NCBI GenBank assembly: GCA_001972305.1
Contig: BDDD01000895.1
Span: 124,001-188,000 of the forward strand
Direction of reading: 5' to 3'
Length of the DNA: 64,000 nucleotides
Source: Cephalotus follicularis
Taxonomy: Eukaryota > Streptophyta > Magnoliopsida > Oxalidales > Cephalotaceae
The notes beneath the pieces are model-generated. The model was not told the origin of the DNA. It saw only the letters and a list, made by a program, of their open reading frames with translations, and searched no databases. This document shows positions 45,010 through 55,698 of this stretch, in pieces (position 1 is the first letter of the stretch; each line of letters opens with the position of its first letter). The position numbers and the translations under genes are program-made.

Positions 45010-47122
45010 TGTAACGCCCGGGGTTTTTGTTAAGGTGTAATATTGCATTTCTAATGTAATTTTACACGTGGAATTAATGAGAACTGTGTTTTTCCCCTTT
45101 GGTGTGTTGGAAGTGGCAAGAGAAAGTGTGTAAGTGTGTTTTCGTAAAGGGGGCAGCCGACTGCCACAGGGAGGCAGCCGACTGGACTCCCCTGGTGAAG
45201 GTAGCAGTCAGCTGCTGTGAGGAAGCAGCCGGCTGGTGGGGGTGTCGGCAGAAACAATCGACTGCCAAGTCATGGCAGCCGACTGCCAGGCGCCAGACAG
45301 CCCACGTGTTGTCAGCCTTAAAGTGATAAAAGTGGGAGTTTTGGCATTTTGGGCAGATGGTAGAGAGAAGGGCCTGGTTTTTCCCCATAAAAACACAAGC
45401 TTTCCTTATCCAATCTCCATCTTTCTCAGTGGATTCAAGAGTGTTTGGGAGTAGAGAAAATGGAGTGAAAGTGTGTGTGTGTGTTGTGGACATAAGGAGC
45501 TTCGTGTTGAACCAGAAGCTTGGAGGCTGGACCAGTGGAGGAACCAGACCAGGAGAGGCTGCTGGACAAATTTGGAGGTGCAAGGACCTCGAATCCGGGA
45601 CTTAAAGAGGTGGATTGCAACTCCTAACTTGGAGTTCTAAGGCAGGGGAAAGCTACAATTGTGATTTAAAGTCATTTATAATGATGTTCATGAGTGAAAT
45701 GCATGTGTTATACTGTGATAAGGCATGAATGTGTATTGTGGTGATAGTGCTTTGTGGTTTGGTTGGTTAAATGTGGATTGAGATGTGTGATTTCTGCTAT
45801 TTTTGGGCACTGCCCATAGGGGCAGCCGACTGTCCGAGGCCAGCAGTCGACTGTTCATGAGGAACAGCTGACTACCCATGGAAAGCAGTCGACTGTGCAT
45901 TGGAGCCAGTCGACTATTCGTGCCTGGTGTTGCAGGTTTCTCCATGCTGATTGTGTAGCTCGGGAAATGGAGTGTTATATATATATTTTTTGACAAATAT
46001 ATATATGTTGTAAGTATTTATACTTTAAACGTTTTGGAAACGAACTGCAATGTTTTGAACGAGATGTTTTGATCAAGTATTTATTTTATAAACTACTTGA
46101 GTGGTTTTGTGTGTGCTGTGATTGCACTGTTATCGTGATTGTGTTGAGTGTTGGTACTTAGCCGCTGTGCTAGTATGGTTTACCGTGTATTGATTGTTGT
46201 TACTTAGCCGTCGTGCTAGTAACGTGGATGTTATTGTATTGATTGTGATTGAATGTTGCCGCTAGCGGGGTAATTTTGGTAATTTTGGTACTTAACCGCA
46301 GTGCTAGTATCGTGAGTGTTGCCGTTAGCGGGGAAGTGTTGGTACTTGCCGCCGTGCTTGTATCGTAGTGTGTTCTGAGTGTTGTTACTCGCCGTCGTGC
46401 CAGTGACGGGAACAATTGTTTGCATTGAGTGTATTGATTGTCTACCGTGACATGCCTGACTGAGTATAGTGTTGTCCTGTGGGACGTGGCTGATCGTTAT
46501 TGTGGAGTGATGGGTCCTTAGAGACCTGAGACATAGTTGGCTACTTGGGTTGTTGTGATATTGTGAACCGTGTAATTGTAATGTGTTGATGTGCTCTGGT
46601 GACATCGTGGGCTGTGACCTTGTGGTCGTGGCATATGCATATATATATATATGCATCGAGATATAGTATGTACTGCATCATTGTGCATTCGTGTCATGAC
46701 ATGTTTTATCCTTGACCCTGGATCGATTTTATGGTTTTGCCGAGTGAGGACAAAGGCTAACCCCCTACAACTTCAGTGTGTTTCAGGTTGATGCAGCCGT
46801 TGGTTACCGTTGGGCTCCGAGGAGCAAAGTGAAGTTTTATGTTATTTACTTTTGAGGAATGTTTATGGAATATTGTAATAAATGAATGGTTGTATTAATG
46901 AATATTGTTCACGCTCCGTTTGAGGGCAGTTAACTGTGATGATGTTTACTGTTGTAGCATGTAGTATGCGATGCATGTTGAGTTATGTTTCGGCTTATAT
47001 TTTGTGCTTCCGCGAGTTGTTAAGGGATATGGAAAGTTTTAATTTTATGGTATTTTGCATAAACCGGATTTATATGTTAATTGCCACCACTTTATATGTT
47101 GTTTGTGAAACGGAGTGTGACA
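45010..47122 (+). repeat. Element B 3' LTR with 859-bp deletion
   Basis: TGTAACGCCCGGGG...GTGTGACA, 2113 bp. At 45960/45961 the equivalent of 39808-40666 is missing, including the eight-word palindrome array. Remaining arrays: about 45154-45285 and 45821-45917. The donor-like site reads CTAAGGCAGGGG (GT to GC, near 45641). Confidence 0.92.
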
Positions 47123-47587
47123 AATCCGTACATTTTTATAATCAGAAATCAACTCATTTTAACTTTCACAATAAAAGAGATGATCGTACAAAATTTTCGT
47201 AAACAGATCATAGCTAATTTAGAAAGTCAGAAATATTTAATTTCACAAAAATATTAAAGCTGACTTTATTCCCAAAACATAACAAAATCCGTAGCGTAAT
47301 GAAATTCATAAAACCGAAGGAATAGCGAAGAACGAAAAAAATCCATACATAATCATTAAAAACGAAACTGAATTTATTTCAATAAAACCAGATGTCCAAG
47401 AAAAGAATTATCCGTACCTTAGCCGTTCAAATCTAAACAATCCCAAAACGAATCAAAATCACACTACTGAATCACCTTAACCTCCATCGCAGGTTTAATA
47501 AAAACCTAGAAAGATCAATCCAATCATATCACATCTCCAAAAGATAGATACATAACAGACGACACACACAAACTGTAGAGGAATAAG

Positions 47588-47835
47588 CGTCGACATATAC
47601 GCTTAAAGCGTAGAAGTTTACAAAGCGTTGATGCCATAAGAACAAAACGTTGATAAAACTTACCAAAGCGTCGAAACAAAGAGTGGCAAAAGCGTCACTA
47701 ATTAACATATGACGTCGACTGTTTAGAATAAAAAATAGACAAAGCGCTGAACAAAGCGTCGAAGAAAACTTGGTATTTTACAAAGGGAAGCGTCGACGCT
47801 CTTAACAAAGCATCGGAGGTTTTGGCTAAAGCGCC
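47588..47835 (-). repeat. GCGTCGACGC-like phased words in solo LTR D'
   Basis: CGTCGA-type words (variants CGTTGA, CATCGG, CGTAGA) start at about 47588, 47609, 47626, 47648, 47669, 47693, 47713, 47745, 47757, 47791, 47811 and 47832. Many steps are 20-22 bp, with some skipped or compressed. Confidence 0.6.
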
Positions 47836-48524
47836 CACAAAAACCAGAAACAAACGACGCTTTAACACATGCAAAAACAATTTTAAAAACGATTTTATAT
47901 GCATAAGTGTCGACGGTGAGAATGTAGGCGTCGACGCTTCTACATTTAAAACATGTAATCAGTCTACAAAACCAATTGCAATTTATGACCGAATCCCTTT
48001 TACAAATTATAAATCCATAAAACAGCTGCAGGTATGTATTAAAAACATGATTTCATTGATTAAAACACCAGTATAATAATTTAGATGCATAAACATTGAA
48101 TTTACAGTTGAACATAACAATAAGAGTTTTCAAAATAGGGCTTAAAAGATTACATGTTTAAAACAATTCTAGCAGTGTTTTGAATAATGTAGATCAATAA
48201 CAATAATACATAACAAAAACTAAATTTTATGTTCAGAAAATAGCTTCTGTTAATGTCAAAACAATGAAGAACTATGAAGAAACAGTGTCCTTGTCGTTTG
48301 AAAAAGTAAAGCAGATGATGGTTTTAAAACGGTGAGAAAACGTGTAATTTCAATGACAAAACGTGTAGGGTTTAAAGCTTTCCATATTGCAAATGAATCG
48401 GTAAACACTTTAGGAAAAACACATATCCGAATTATGGAAAGAATCAAGCTTTCCAAAATTGAGCCACCGTCCATGCAAAATAAGGAAAACGACGAAAGCG
48501 TCACCGATTTATAATAAGCGTCAG

Positions 48525-48809
48525 TGTAATATCCCGTTTTTCCGTGTAGATATTTTTTTGGGCTTTTCGATTTGTTTCGTGTGGGCTGTCGATTTTTTTC
48601 GGTTTGTGGACTGCCCATTTTTCGGTTTGTTTTGCTTTTGGCTAGGCTAAGCGGGTTTTGGCCTTAGCCTAGTGTGTTTGATATTAAGTCTATGAATTAA
48701 TAAAATATTTTTGGCTTATTATTTTTGTGTTAAAACCATTTCAGCATTGTAAAAAAAAAAACAAAAGAAAACCCTATTTTGTATTAAAATTTGCTTCCTC
48801 TCCCACACA

Positions 48810-48847
<38 letters not shown>

Positions 48848-51526
48848 CCCTCTCTCTCCCGGCCATCTCTCTCTCTCCCATTCTCTCTCCCCCCTCACCC
48901 TCTGCCGTCGTCGTCGGCACCTATATGGCACCGACGAAGACACCGGTCGAACCCCCGCGAGCCCCTGAGTCCACCGCACCCAACCCCTGCATCGGCCGAC
49001 GTCTCCTCCGGCATGCGTAGAAATTTTTTTTGGACAGTTTTCTGACTCCGCTCTTCGCATAGGTGTGATCCGTTCCAGTTCCGCGATGTGATTATGGCTC
49101 TGTGCTCTGTTTTGACTGCTTTTGGTAAACTTTGAACCCTTTTCCGTTAAATTCTGTTTTCGATTGAATTATGTATTTCTGTAATCGTTTTACGATATTA
49201 TGAGCTGAACTAGTATTATGAATCGAAATTGGATGAATTGGACAAATTGGACTTACCTTAGTGAATTCGAAAGTATGTTTAGATGAGACTTATGCGAATT
49301 AGACGTATTAAACGTATTATTATCTTATATGGTTATGATTAGTGTACAATGACCCATGAGTTGAGGTTTGATTTTATTTCAAGTCCTTATGAGAACGATT
49401 TTATTTCTTCTAGATGTTTGCAACAACCGATGAGCGGTCTAGAGAAGTCTCGATATATATATTCTCGAGGTTGTTTTGGTAATCGCTTGAGGTACGGATC
49501 TTCGTTCCTTGATACACTCTGGTGATTTTATTAAAATAAATCAGTTATGTGTTTTTGGCGAAAATGTACGGATACTTTCGTTCTTTGGCTATCTTTCTGA
49601 TTTGATCGTAATAAATTCAGTTTCTACTTTGGAAGTACGGATTCTCTTTGCTATGGATTTCTCTGTCGGTTTTGTTTATAAATTCGGTTTTATGATTAAT
49701 GTACGGATTATTCTTTCGTTCTTGGATAGTCCGTTCGATTTTATTTGAATAAAGTCGGTTATGTTTCTGTATGGATGTTTCGTTCCTTGATATCTCCTTC
49801 GGTATTGTTGGGATACATTCGGTTTTGTTTTAGTAAATGAAGTACGGATGTCCTTCTTTCTTTGATATCCTTCTGATTTTATTTGAGATAATTTCAGATT
49901 CTGTATTTGGTATGGATTCCCTTTCTTGGTTATCATCGATCGGTTTTTGATTGAATAAAACCCGTTTAATTGCCTAATGGATATGTACGGATTTTCTGTT
50001 CCTTGGCTATCTGATATTCGAACTGAAACTATTTTGCTAAGCATCTTCGTTTATGAAATTGAGAATGTTTTATGACTTTGACATGTTTCGCATTTAAAGT
50101 TGATTTGATATTTAAATGATTTGGACTTTATTCATGCGATATGAAATGATACATATGTTAAGATATGATATGTTATAATGCGATATGTTATGATACCATT
50201 GTGAACGGTTTCTGAATATGTTGAGAGAAAACGTATGTCAAGTGATTTTAAGTTGATTTTGATAAATCAATTATTTTAAAATAAATACTGAGTATTGTAC
50301 CCACCTATGGGGCGTACCATAGGCACGTCGTGGGCCTGGTACGGGGACGTGACACTTCCGTAGCGGTGTGATTAGACTACGGCGTCTCTAAGTGTATGAA
50401 CGAATCCCATGAGGTGGATTTGTGGATCCGCTATGTATGATAGAGGCGTATGAATCGATTCTAGTTTATGTGATCTGATGTGTGATCAGATATGTGATCC
50501 GAGGTGTGATCAGATATATGTGTATGTGAGAATTGATATGTGTAGTGCTGTACACTTCAATTCTAGTGGGCATGTGGAATTAGCTACTCCCTTGCTATAT
50601 GTGATCAGATGTGTGATCTGATATATGATATGTTATGTGGCTCAGTATGGAACTTATGTTTTGAAAGATTTGTCGTACGTTTTGAAAGTTATGGATTTAG
50701 TTTTTATGAAAGTTCATATGTGACTTCAAAGAATGTTTAAACTGATTTATTGCTTAAGATTTCTGTTTGGAGTTAACTTTGAAATCTTACTGCTTTCAAA
50801 TCATTGTTTATCGTTTACTGCTTTGTTTTGTTCCGTAATCTGTTTGTTCTTTTGTTCCGTAAATTGTTCTATCCTGTTTCATAGAGTGTTTCGTTTCGTG
50901 AAATGTTTGGCATCGTATCATGTTTGTTTCAGATACTGTATTGAGCATGATATTATTTTGTTTTGGATCCTGTTTCGTTTTGGTAAATTGCTTTGTTTTG
51001 GATACAGTTTTGTTTCGTTCTGTTATGATTCGTAACTGTTCTGTTTTGTTTCGTAACTGTTCTGTTTTGATTCGTATCTGTATTGATTCGTAATTATGTT
51101 GTTTCGTAATTGATTTGTTTCGTAAACTGTTTTATGATTCTATATCTGCACTGAGGTTTGCTCAGCCGCGTTTTTGTTTTTCCATGCGGCAGGTTTTCAG
51201 GGACAGCATGGGCAAGTGTGATGAGAGAGTTACCATATGTCAGAGGATCATCTAGGAGTTTGATCCTGTTATATTCTTAGTAGTATTATGGTCGTGTATA
51301 GGCTAGTTATCTAAACAGTATTGTGATTTTTGGTTTATGATAAAGTTTTTAGATTATGTTTCAGATTCAGTTTATGTTTCATGATTATACAATTTTTTAG
51401 ATTTTTAGAACCACCACGTATTGATGATGATTAAGATTAAGATCTTTGATATGTTTTAGTTCAGTTTTGTGTGACACACCGATCCAGAATCGGGAGTGAT
51501 CCCGGTTCCGAATCGAGGGTGTTACA
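48525..51526 (+). mobile_element. Solo LTR of family D
   Basis: TGTAATATCCCGTTTTTCCG...GAGGGTGTTACA, 3002 bp, with GTCAG at 48520-48524 and 51527-51531. It has no internal domain. Features: a (CT)n tract at about 48808-48850 with following pyrimidine-rich sequence (promoter-like Y-patch), the shared block CCCACCTATGGGGCGTACC near 50301, GGTTTGCTCAGCCGCG...GCGGCAG near 51155-51192, and a GATCCAGAATCGGGAGTGATC imperfect inverted repeat near its 3' end. A proline-rich frame near 48900 is not credible as a gene. Confidence 0.95.
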
Positions 51527-51790
51527 GTCAGCGCTTAAGCCCTATTTAACAAAGGTATCGACGTTCATGGCATAAGCATCAGAGCTTATCCCAATACACT
51601 AAAGCGTCGGCGTCCAATGTAAAAGCGTCGACGCTTTACTATAGAAAACCAAATAATAAACGTCAATGTTTAGCGCTTAGGACAAAAGATAAAGGATTTA
51701 TCAAAAGAGCAAAGGGTCCAAGGAACATAACATATGACAAAAATGTAACATATGACATTAAACATATATGTAACGGAACGGGATATTACA

Positions 51791-52634
51791 CTAGGCACCC
51801 ATGCAAGGCCATGCGTTGAGCTCCCTATAGCGTGCGCCCGAGCATGTGAATCCATTGCGCCCTACTTTAGGTGTCCTCGTGTAACTAGTGTAAAATAAAT
51901 ACTTTGGAGAGTTAAATGAGTGTAGTGCTGGGTAATGAAGGTAGACTAAGGGTAACATATTCAGACCTCTTAAGGACCCGAGCTCCCAGCTCTAGTCCAA
52001 TTAATGGTAGTGTAGTGTAATGTAGTGTTGTGTAATGTAATGTAATGTAGTGCAATGTAATGTAATGTAGTGCAATGTAATGTAATGTGCTGGGTCACCA
52101 CCAAGATGATCCCTATGGGGATCACCGACCGAGATGATCCAGGAAATGCTATCCCTTGAGATGAACCAATGGGTCACCAGTTAAGATGATCCAAGAGCGT
52201 CACCGAGGTAGATGGCACATGGATCACCAATTGAGATGAGCCATAAATGTTAAATGAATGTTAATGTTTAGTGTAATTTGTAATGTTATATTTGACAATG
52301 TCTGACCAAAGGAAATGTAAGTGTAAATGCGTATGTTCCTCTCCTCTGCCTATAACGCCTAGAGCACGTATACTGCTATTCCTTAAGCCAAGGAGTCTTA
52401 GAAACCAAGTCTACCTAATAAATTAAATGTATCTCTCACCTCGGCTCACCTGCCTTTAATGTATGGAGTGCGTCTACCTCTCCTCCCTAAGTAGGGTATG
52501 CCGAGGAAGACTGCCGATGATTGTTGATAATACTGTAACTGACTGTTAATGATTCTCTTAATGTTATGAATGCTTGTACTGTATGTATTGGTTATATATA
52601 TATTGCATCTCTCAATGCATACATGCTGCATTGC
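51791..52634 (+). repeat. LTR F, third segment
   Basis: Resumes after D' with GCACCCATGCAAGGCCATGC text like the second segment. It includes a (TAATG)n-like run (52008-52088) and a degenerate array of GATGATCC/GGATCACC words (52095-52250). It ends where LTR D'' starts. No gene. Confidence 0.7.
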
Positions 52635-53252
52635 TGTAATACCCCGTTTTTCCGTATAAAATTTTTTCGAGCTTCTAAGTTGTTTTTGTGGGCTGCTTAT
52701 TTTACTTTGGTATGTGAATTACCATTTTAGTTTTGTTCTTGTCCAAGCTAAATTGATTCTAGCCTTGGGCCATTGGACATTTGTTAGCAGGTGTGTAAAT
52801 AGTCTGTATAAAATTTATTCAAAACCAATTTGTAATTTCTTTATTATATAAAAATACCAAAAATTCTTTTATTAAAACCAACCACCTTTTCTCTCTCCTT
52901 CTCTCCCTCTCTTTTTCCTTTCTCTCCCATCTATTTTAATCATTTCGCAATATTAAATGAGTTTGCTTTTGATTACGTAAGTATGTTTGATTCGAGCAAG
53001 TATGAAAATGCTATTTGATAAGTTATTATCGTTTGATAAACGATTTTCAGATTGAGAAACTGATTTATATATGAAAGTTGCATATGTTTGAAATGATTTG
53101 AGAATATCATTATTTTGAAATGGTTGAATACTGAGAATATAACCACCGGGTACCATAGGCATGCTGTAGCCCTGACATGGGAGTATGACACTATCCGTGG
53201 CAACGTGATTAATCCAAGGTGTCTCTTTTTGATAATCCTTTGGAGAGGATTT
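52635..53252 (+). repeat. LTR D'' (5' part only)
   Basis: Starts TGTAATACCCCGTTTTTCCG, close to solo LTR D, with a CT-rich tract at 52885-52930. The shared block CCATAGGCATGCTGTAGCCC is near 53152. It is interrupted at 53252 by the SIRE-like copia LTR; the remainder would lie beyond the window. Confidence 0.78.
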
Positions 53253-54513
53253 TGTTGACATTTATGTGTTACAATCTTGGTGTTGATGATAACAAAGAAC
53301 CTAACATGTTTGTTAATGTGAAGGAATGCTTAAATAAACATACAAGTAAAGTGGTAAGTGTAAAACAAGCAAATTGTGCAGATCAGTCATATTGACGTCA
53401 ACGCCTATATCTTTGGAGTCAACGTGTTGGGCTTGTATATGAGTTCTGGGATTTGGAAGATGATCTTCGTCAATGCCTTGAATGATTCTCGTCAACGTGC
53501 TGGGAATTGCATTATTGGCGTCAACGCCATGCTGAAGACGTCAACGTCAAAAGGTGCAAAATCGGACAGTATCTTTGGATGTTAACGTGAAGACTTTTAG
53601 GCGTCAACACCTATGAGGAAGACGTAAACGTCATATTTTAGATGTCAACACAGAAGAAAACAAATATCAGACTATGACTTGAACGTTAACGCATAGAGAG
53701 AATATTGACGCTCACAAATGACATCCACGTTGATGCCATACATATGCGTCAACGTAAATAAAGCAAAAATAAGACAGAAGCTTATGGTGTCAATGCAAAG
53801 AGCTAAAGGTGTCAACGCATAAGGTTATAGACGTCAATGCCAAAGATAGTCAGACACAAAATCTGCAAGAACTGAAGGTGCTGAAATGGTGAAGACTTAA
53901 CATTCTTGATTCAAAGGGCTCTTTGACGATTTCCTTGATGATAGCAATAGTCATATTCAACAGAAGCTATAAATAGAGGCTGAATCATCAAGAAAAACAA
54001 CAAGCAATCTGCAAGTGAATTAGCATACAAACTTTCATATTTTTCTAAGAGCTTGTGTTCTATTATTGAGCTATATCTTTCTGATATTGTTTTCTGAGTT
54101 GTATCTTTAAATCCAACCTTTTAGAGGTGATAGAAAACACAAACACAACACTGAAAATATTGTTGTATAACAAGGTCATTAGTACCTACTTTCTAAGTTA
54201 GGATTTAGCTCGCAAAAAATCCGAGTTAGGATTGAACTCGCAAAAATCCGAGTTAGGATTCAACTTGTAAAAATCCAGAAATTTGATTATGATCGGGGGA
54301 TTACAATCTTAGTGGAACCTCAAGTGCGACTTGGGAGAGTAAACGTAGGCATTATTGGCCGAACCACTATACATTGTTTGCAACTCTCTTTCTCTTACTC
54401 TTTTATTTAATTGCAACTTATTTTATTGCTTATAATTGTTTAAGAGTAATTTGATTGTTTGTTTGTAATCTTTTTGATTGAAGAGGAAGGTTATTTCTAG
54501 TTGTGAACCTACA
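53253..54513 (+). repeat. SIRE-like copia 5' LTR with phased GTCAACG words
   Basis: TGTTGACATTTATGTGTTAC...GTGAACCTACA, 1261 bp, followed by a primer-binding site. The segment 53397-53850 carries repeated GTCAACG(CC) words, many 20-22 bp apart. Another internal repeat, GAGTTAGGATT(G/C)AACT near 54190-54270, recurs two to three times. Copy near 54320-54370 (AGTAAACGTAGGC...GGCCGAACCACTA) resembles the foreign patch at 23033-23360. Confidence 0.82.
53397..53650 (+). repeat. GTCAACG array in the SIRE-like copia LTR
   Basis: Words start at about 53397, 53418, 53469, 53491, 53520, 53540, 53581, 53603, 53624 and 53644. Steps are 20-22 bp, one of 29, and about twice 20-25 where a word has decayed. 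More words follow to about 53850. Confidence 0.72.
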
Positions 54514-54515
54514 TT

Positions 54516-54526
54516 TGGTATCAGAG
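54516..54526 (+). other. Primer-binding site, initiator-Met tRNA type (SIRE-like copia)
   Basis: TGGTATCAGAG two bases after the LTR end; the next bases TGG deviate from the usual C. Confidence 0.85.
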
Positions 54527-54565
54527 TGGTTTTTATCATTAATCTTAATTGAGATATTTTGATCC

Positions 54566-55129
54566 GTGGCAACCTTTTTCAATGATAATGTTAGTCAGTC
54601 CATTAACAAACCCCCTAGTTTTGATGGAAATAATTACAGTTATTGGAAAATTAGAATGACTATCTTTATTCAATCTTTGGATTATCAACTGTGGAATATC
54701 ATTACAAATGGTCCTGAAATCCCTACAAAATTAGTTGATGGTGAAAGAGTTCTTAAGCTGAACAATGAATATAATGATCATGATTTTAAATTGCTTCAAT
54801 TAAAGGCTAAAGCTAAGCATGTGATCTTTTGTGCTTTGAGTCCTAGCGATTTTAATAGAGTCTCATCTCTTGATTCTGCAAAAGAGATGTGGGATAGACT
54901 TATGGTTACCTATGAAGGTACCAACCAGGTAAAGGACACCAAGATCAATAGACTTTTACATGACTATGAACTTTTTATGATGCTTGAGAATGAAAACATA
55001 TCTAGTATGTATGCAACATTCAATGATATTATTAATGCTTTAAAAGGCCTTGGAAAGGTCTATACTACTCATGAACTTGTGAGTAAGATTCTCATATGCC
55101 TCCCGAAGTCATCGGAACCTAAAGTCACG
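54566..55129 (+). pseudogene. gag: SIRE-like copia gag, N-terminal part, cut by CACTA transposon
   Basis: The first about 188 codons of a Ty1/copia gag: FFNDNVSQSINKPPSFDGNN, YSYWKIRMTIFIQSLDYQLW, then LDSAKEMWDRLMVTYEGTNQ and a leucine-rich helix region ending LPKSSEPKVT at 55129. The wording is that of the UBN2-type gag domain. The expected initiator is GTG (54566) right after an in-frame TGA, so the ATG seems to have been lost by one base change. The reading stays open into the transposon for a few codons, but that part is not gag. The zinc knuckle and pol of this element are not in the window. Confidence 0.87.
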
Positions 55130-55310
55130 CATTACAAGAAAAACAGGCAACGGCGAGGGCTCGTGGCGAGGGCATGGCGAGGACACATGAATCCCCTCGC
55201 CGTTGAGTAGTTTTTTTTTTAATTTTAGAAAAGGCATGGTGAGGGCACTCTTACCCTCGCCATATAAGAATGCTCTGCGAGGGCACTTATTGCCCTCGTT
55301 GTACCCTAAC
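55130..55310 (+). repeat. CACTA left terminal and subterminal repeats
   Basis: After the terminal repeat, GGCGAGGGC-type words occur directly (near 55151, 55163, 55174) and inverted (CCCTCGCC near 55192 and 55253; CCCTCG near 55293). CGGCGAGGG and CCCCTCGCCG can pair as a hairpin. In CACTA elements such subterminal motifs bind the accessory TnpA-type protein. Confidence 0.8.
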
Positions 55311-55665
55311 CCTACATACCCGGCACTTTCTTTCTTTACTTCATCTCTCATTTTTTTCATTCTCACCTCCCGCCGCTATCTCTCTCAAATGCCGCTCTCT
55401 CTCTCCTGCTGCTCTCACTGCCGCTGAACTCTCTCTCTCACCTCCCCGTCGCTCTCTCTCTCATACCAGATCTCAAGCTTCGATTCTAGGTATTGATTTC
55501 TAGATCGAACCTCCATTTTTTTGTTATTAATATTGTTTTGTTTTTGTTTTTGTATATATATATACATAATTTACTGATTTTATATTTGTTGTTTTATATA
55601 TATATATATATACTTATTTTATATAAATTTACTGATTTTATATATATATATAATTTCATGATTAT

Positions 55666-55698
<33 letters not shown>

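Larger units (their letters stand above)
38837..47122 (+). mobile_element. Element B: gag-only Tekay-like LTR retrotransposon
   Basis: AATCC duplications at 38832-38836 and 47123-47127 bracket TGTAACGCCCGGGG...GTGTGACA. Contents: 5' LTR (inflated by an N gap and a duplication), primer-binding site, gag, about 290 bp of unknown sequence, polypurine tract, 3' LTR. No protease, RT, RNase H or integrase. The internal domain is only 1617 bp, so mobility would need enzymes from relatives, as described for non-autonomous gag-bearing (TR-GAG type) elements. Confidence 0.93.
37432..51790 (-). mobile_element. Solo LTR D' (minus strand), split by element B and solo LTR D
   Basis: On the minus strand it starts TGTAATATCCCG at 51790 and ends ...GTGGGTGTTACA at 37432. 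Its own sequence is 37432-38836, 47128-48524 and 51532-51790, about 3.06 kb, close to the 3002 bp of solo LTR D. Flanks are CTAGC (37427-37431) and CTAGG (51791-51795), a duplication with one mismatch. After removal, LTR F continues with matching GCATGC/GAGCTC-type text on both sides. Its segment 47588-47835 carries GCGTCGACGC-like phased words. Confidence 0.85.

Noticed and set aside
48719..49060. Proline/serine-rich frames near the CT tract of solo LTR D
   Set aside because: Microsatellite and pyrimidine-rich promoter-like sequence inside an LTR; frames on both strands are open for compositional reasons.
55203..55503. Short frames in the CACTA leader as a first exon of a host gene
   Set aside because: CT-rich low-complexity translation with no domain; lies between the CACTA terminus and transposase, so a transposon leader is the simpler reading.
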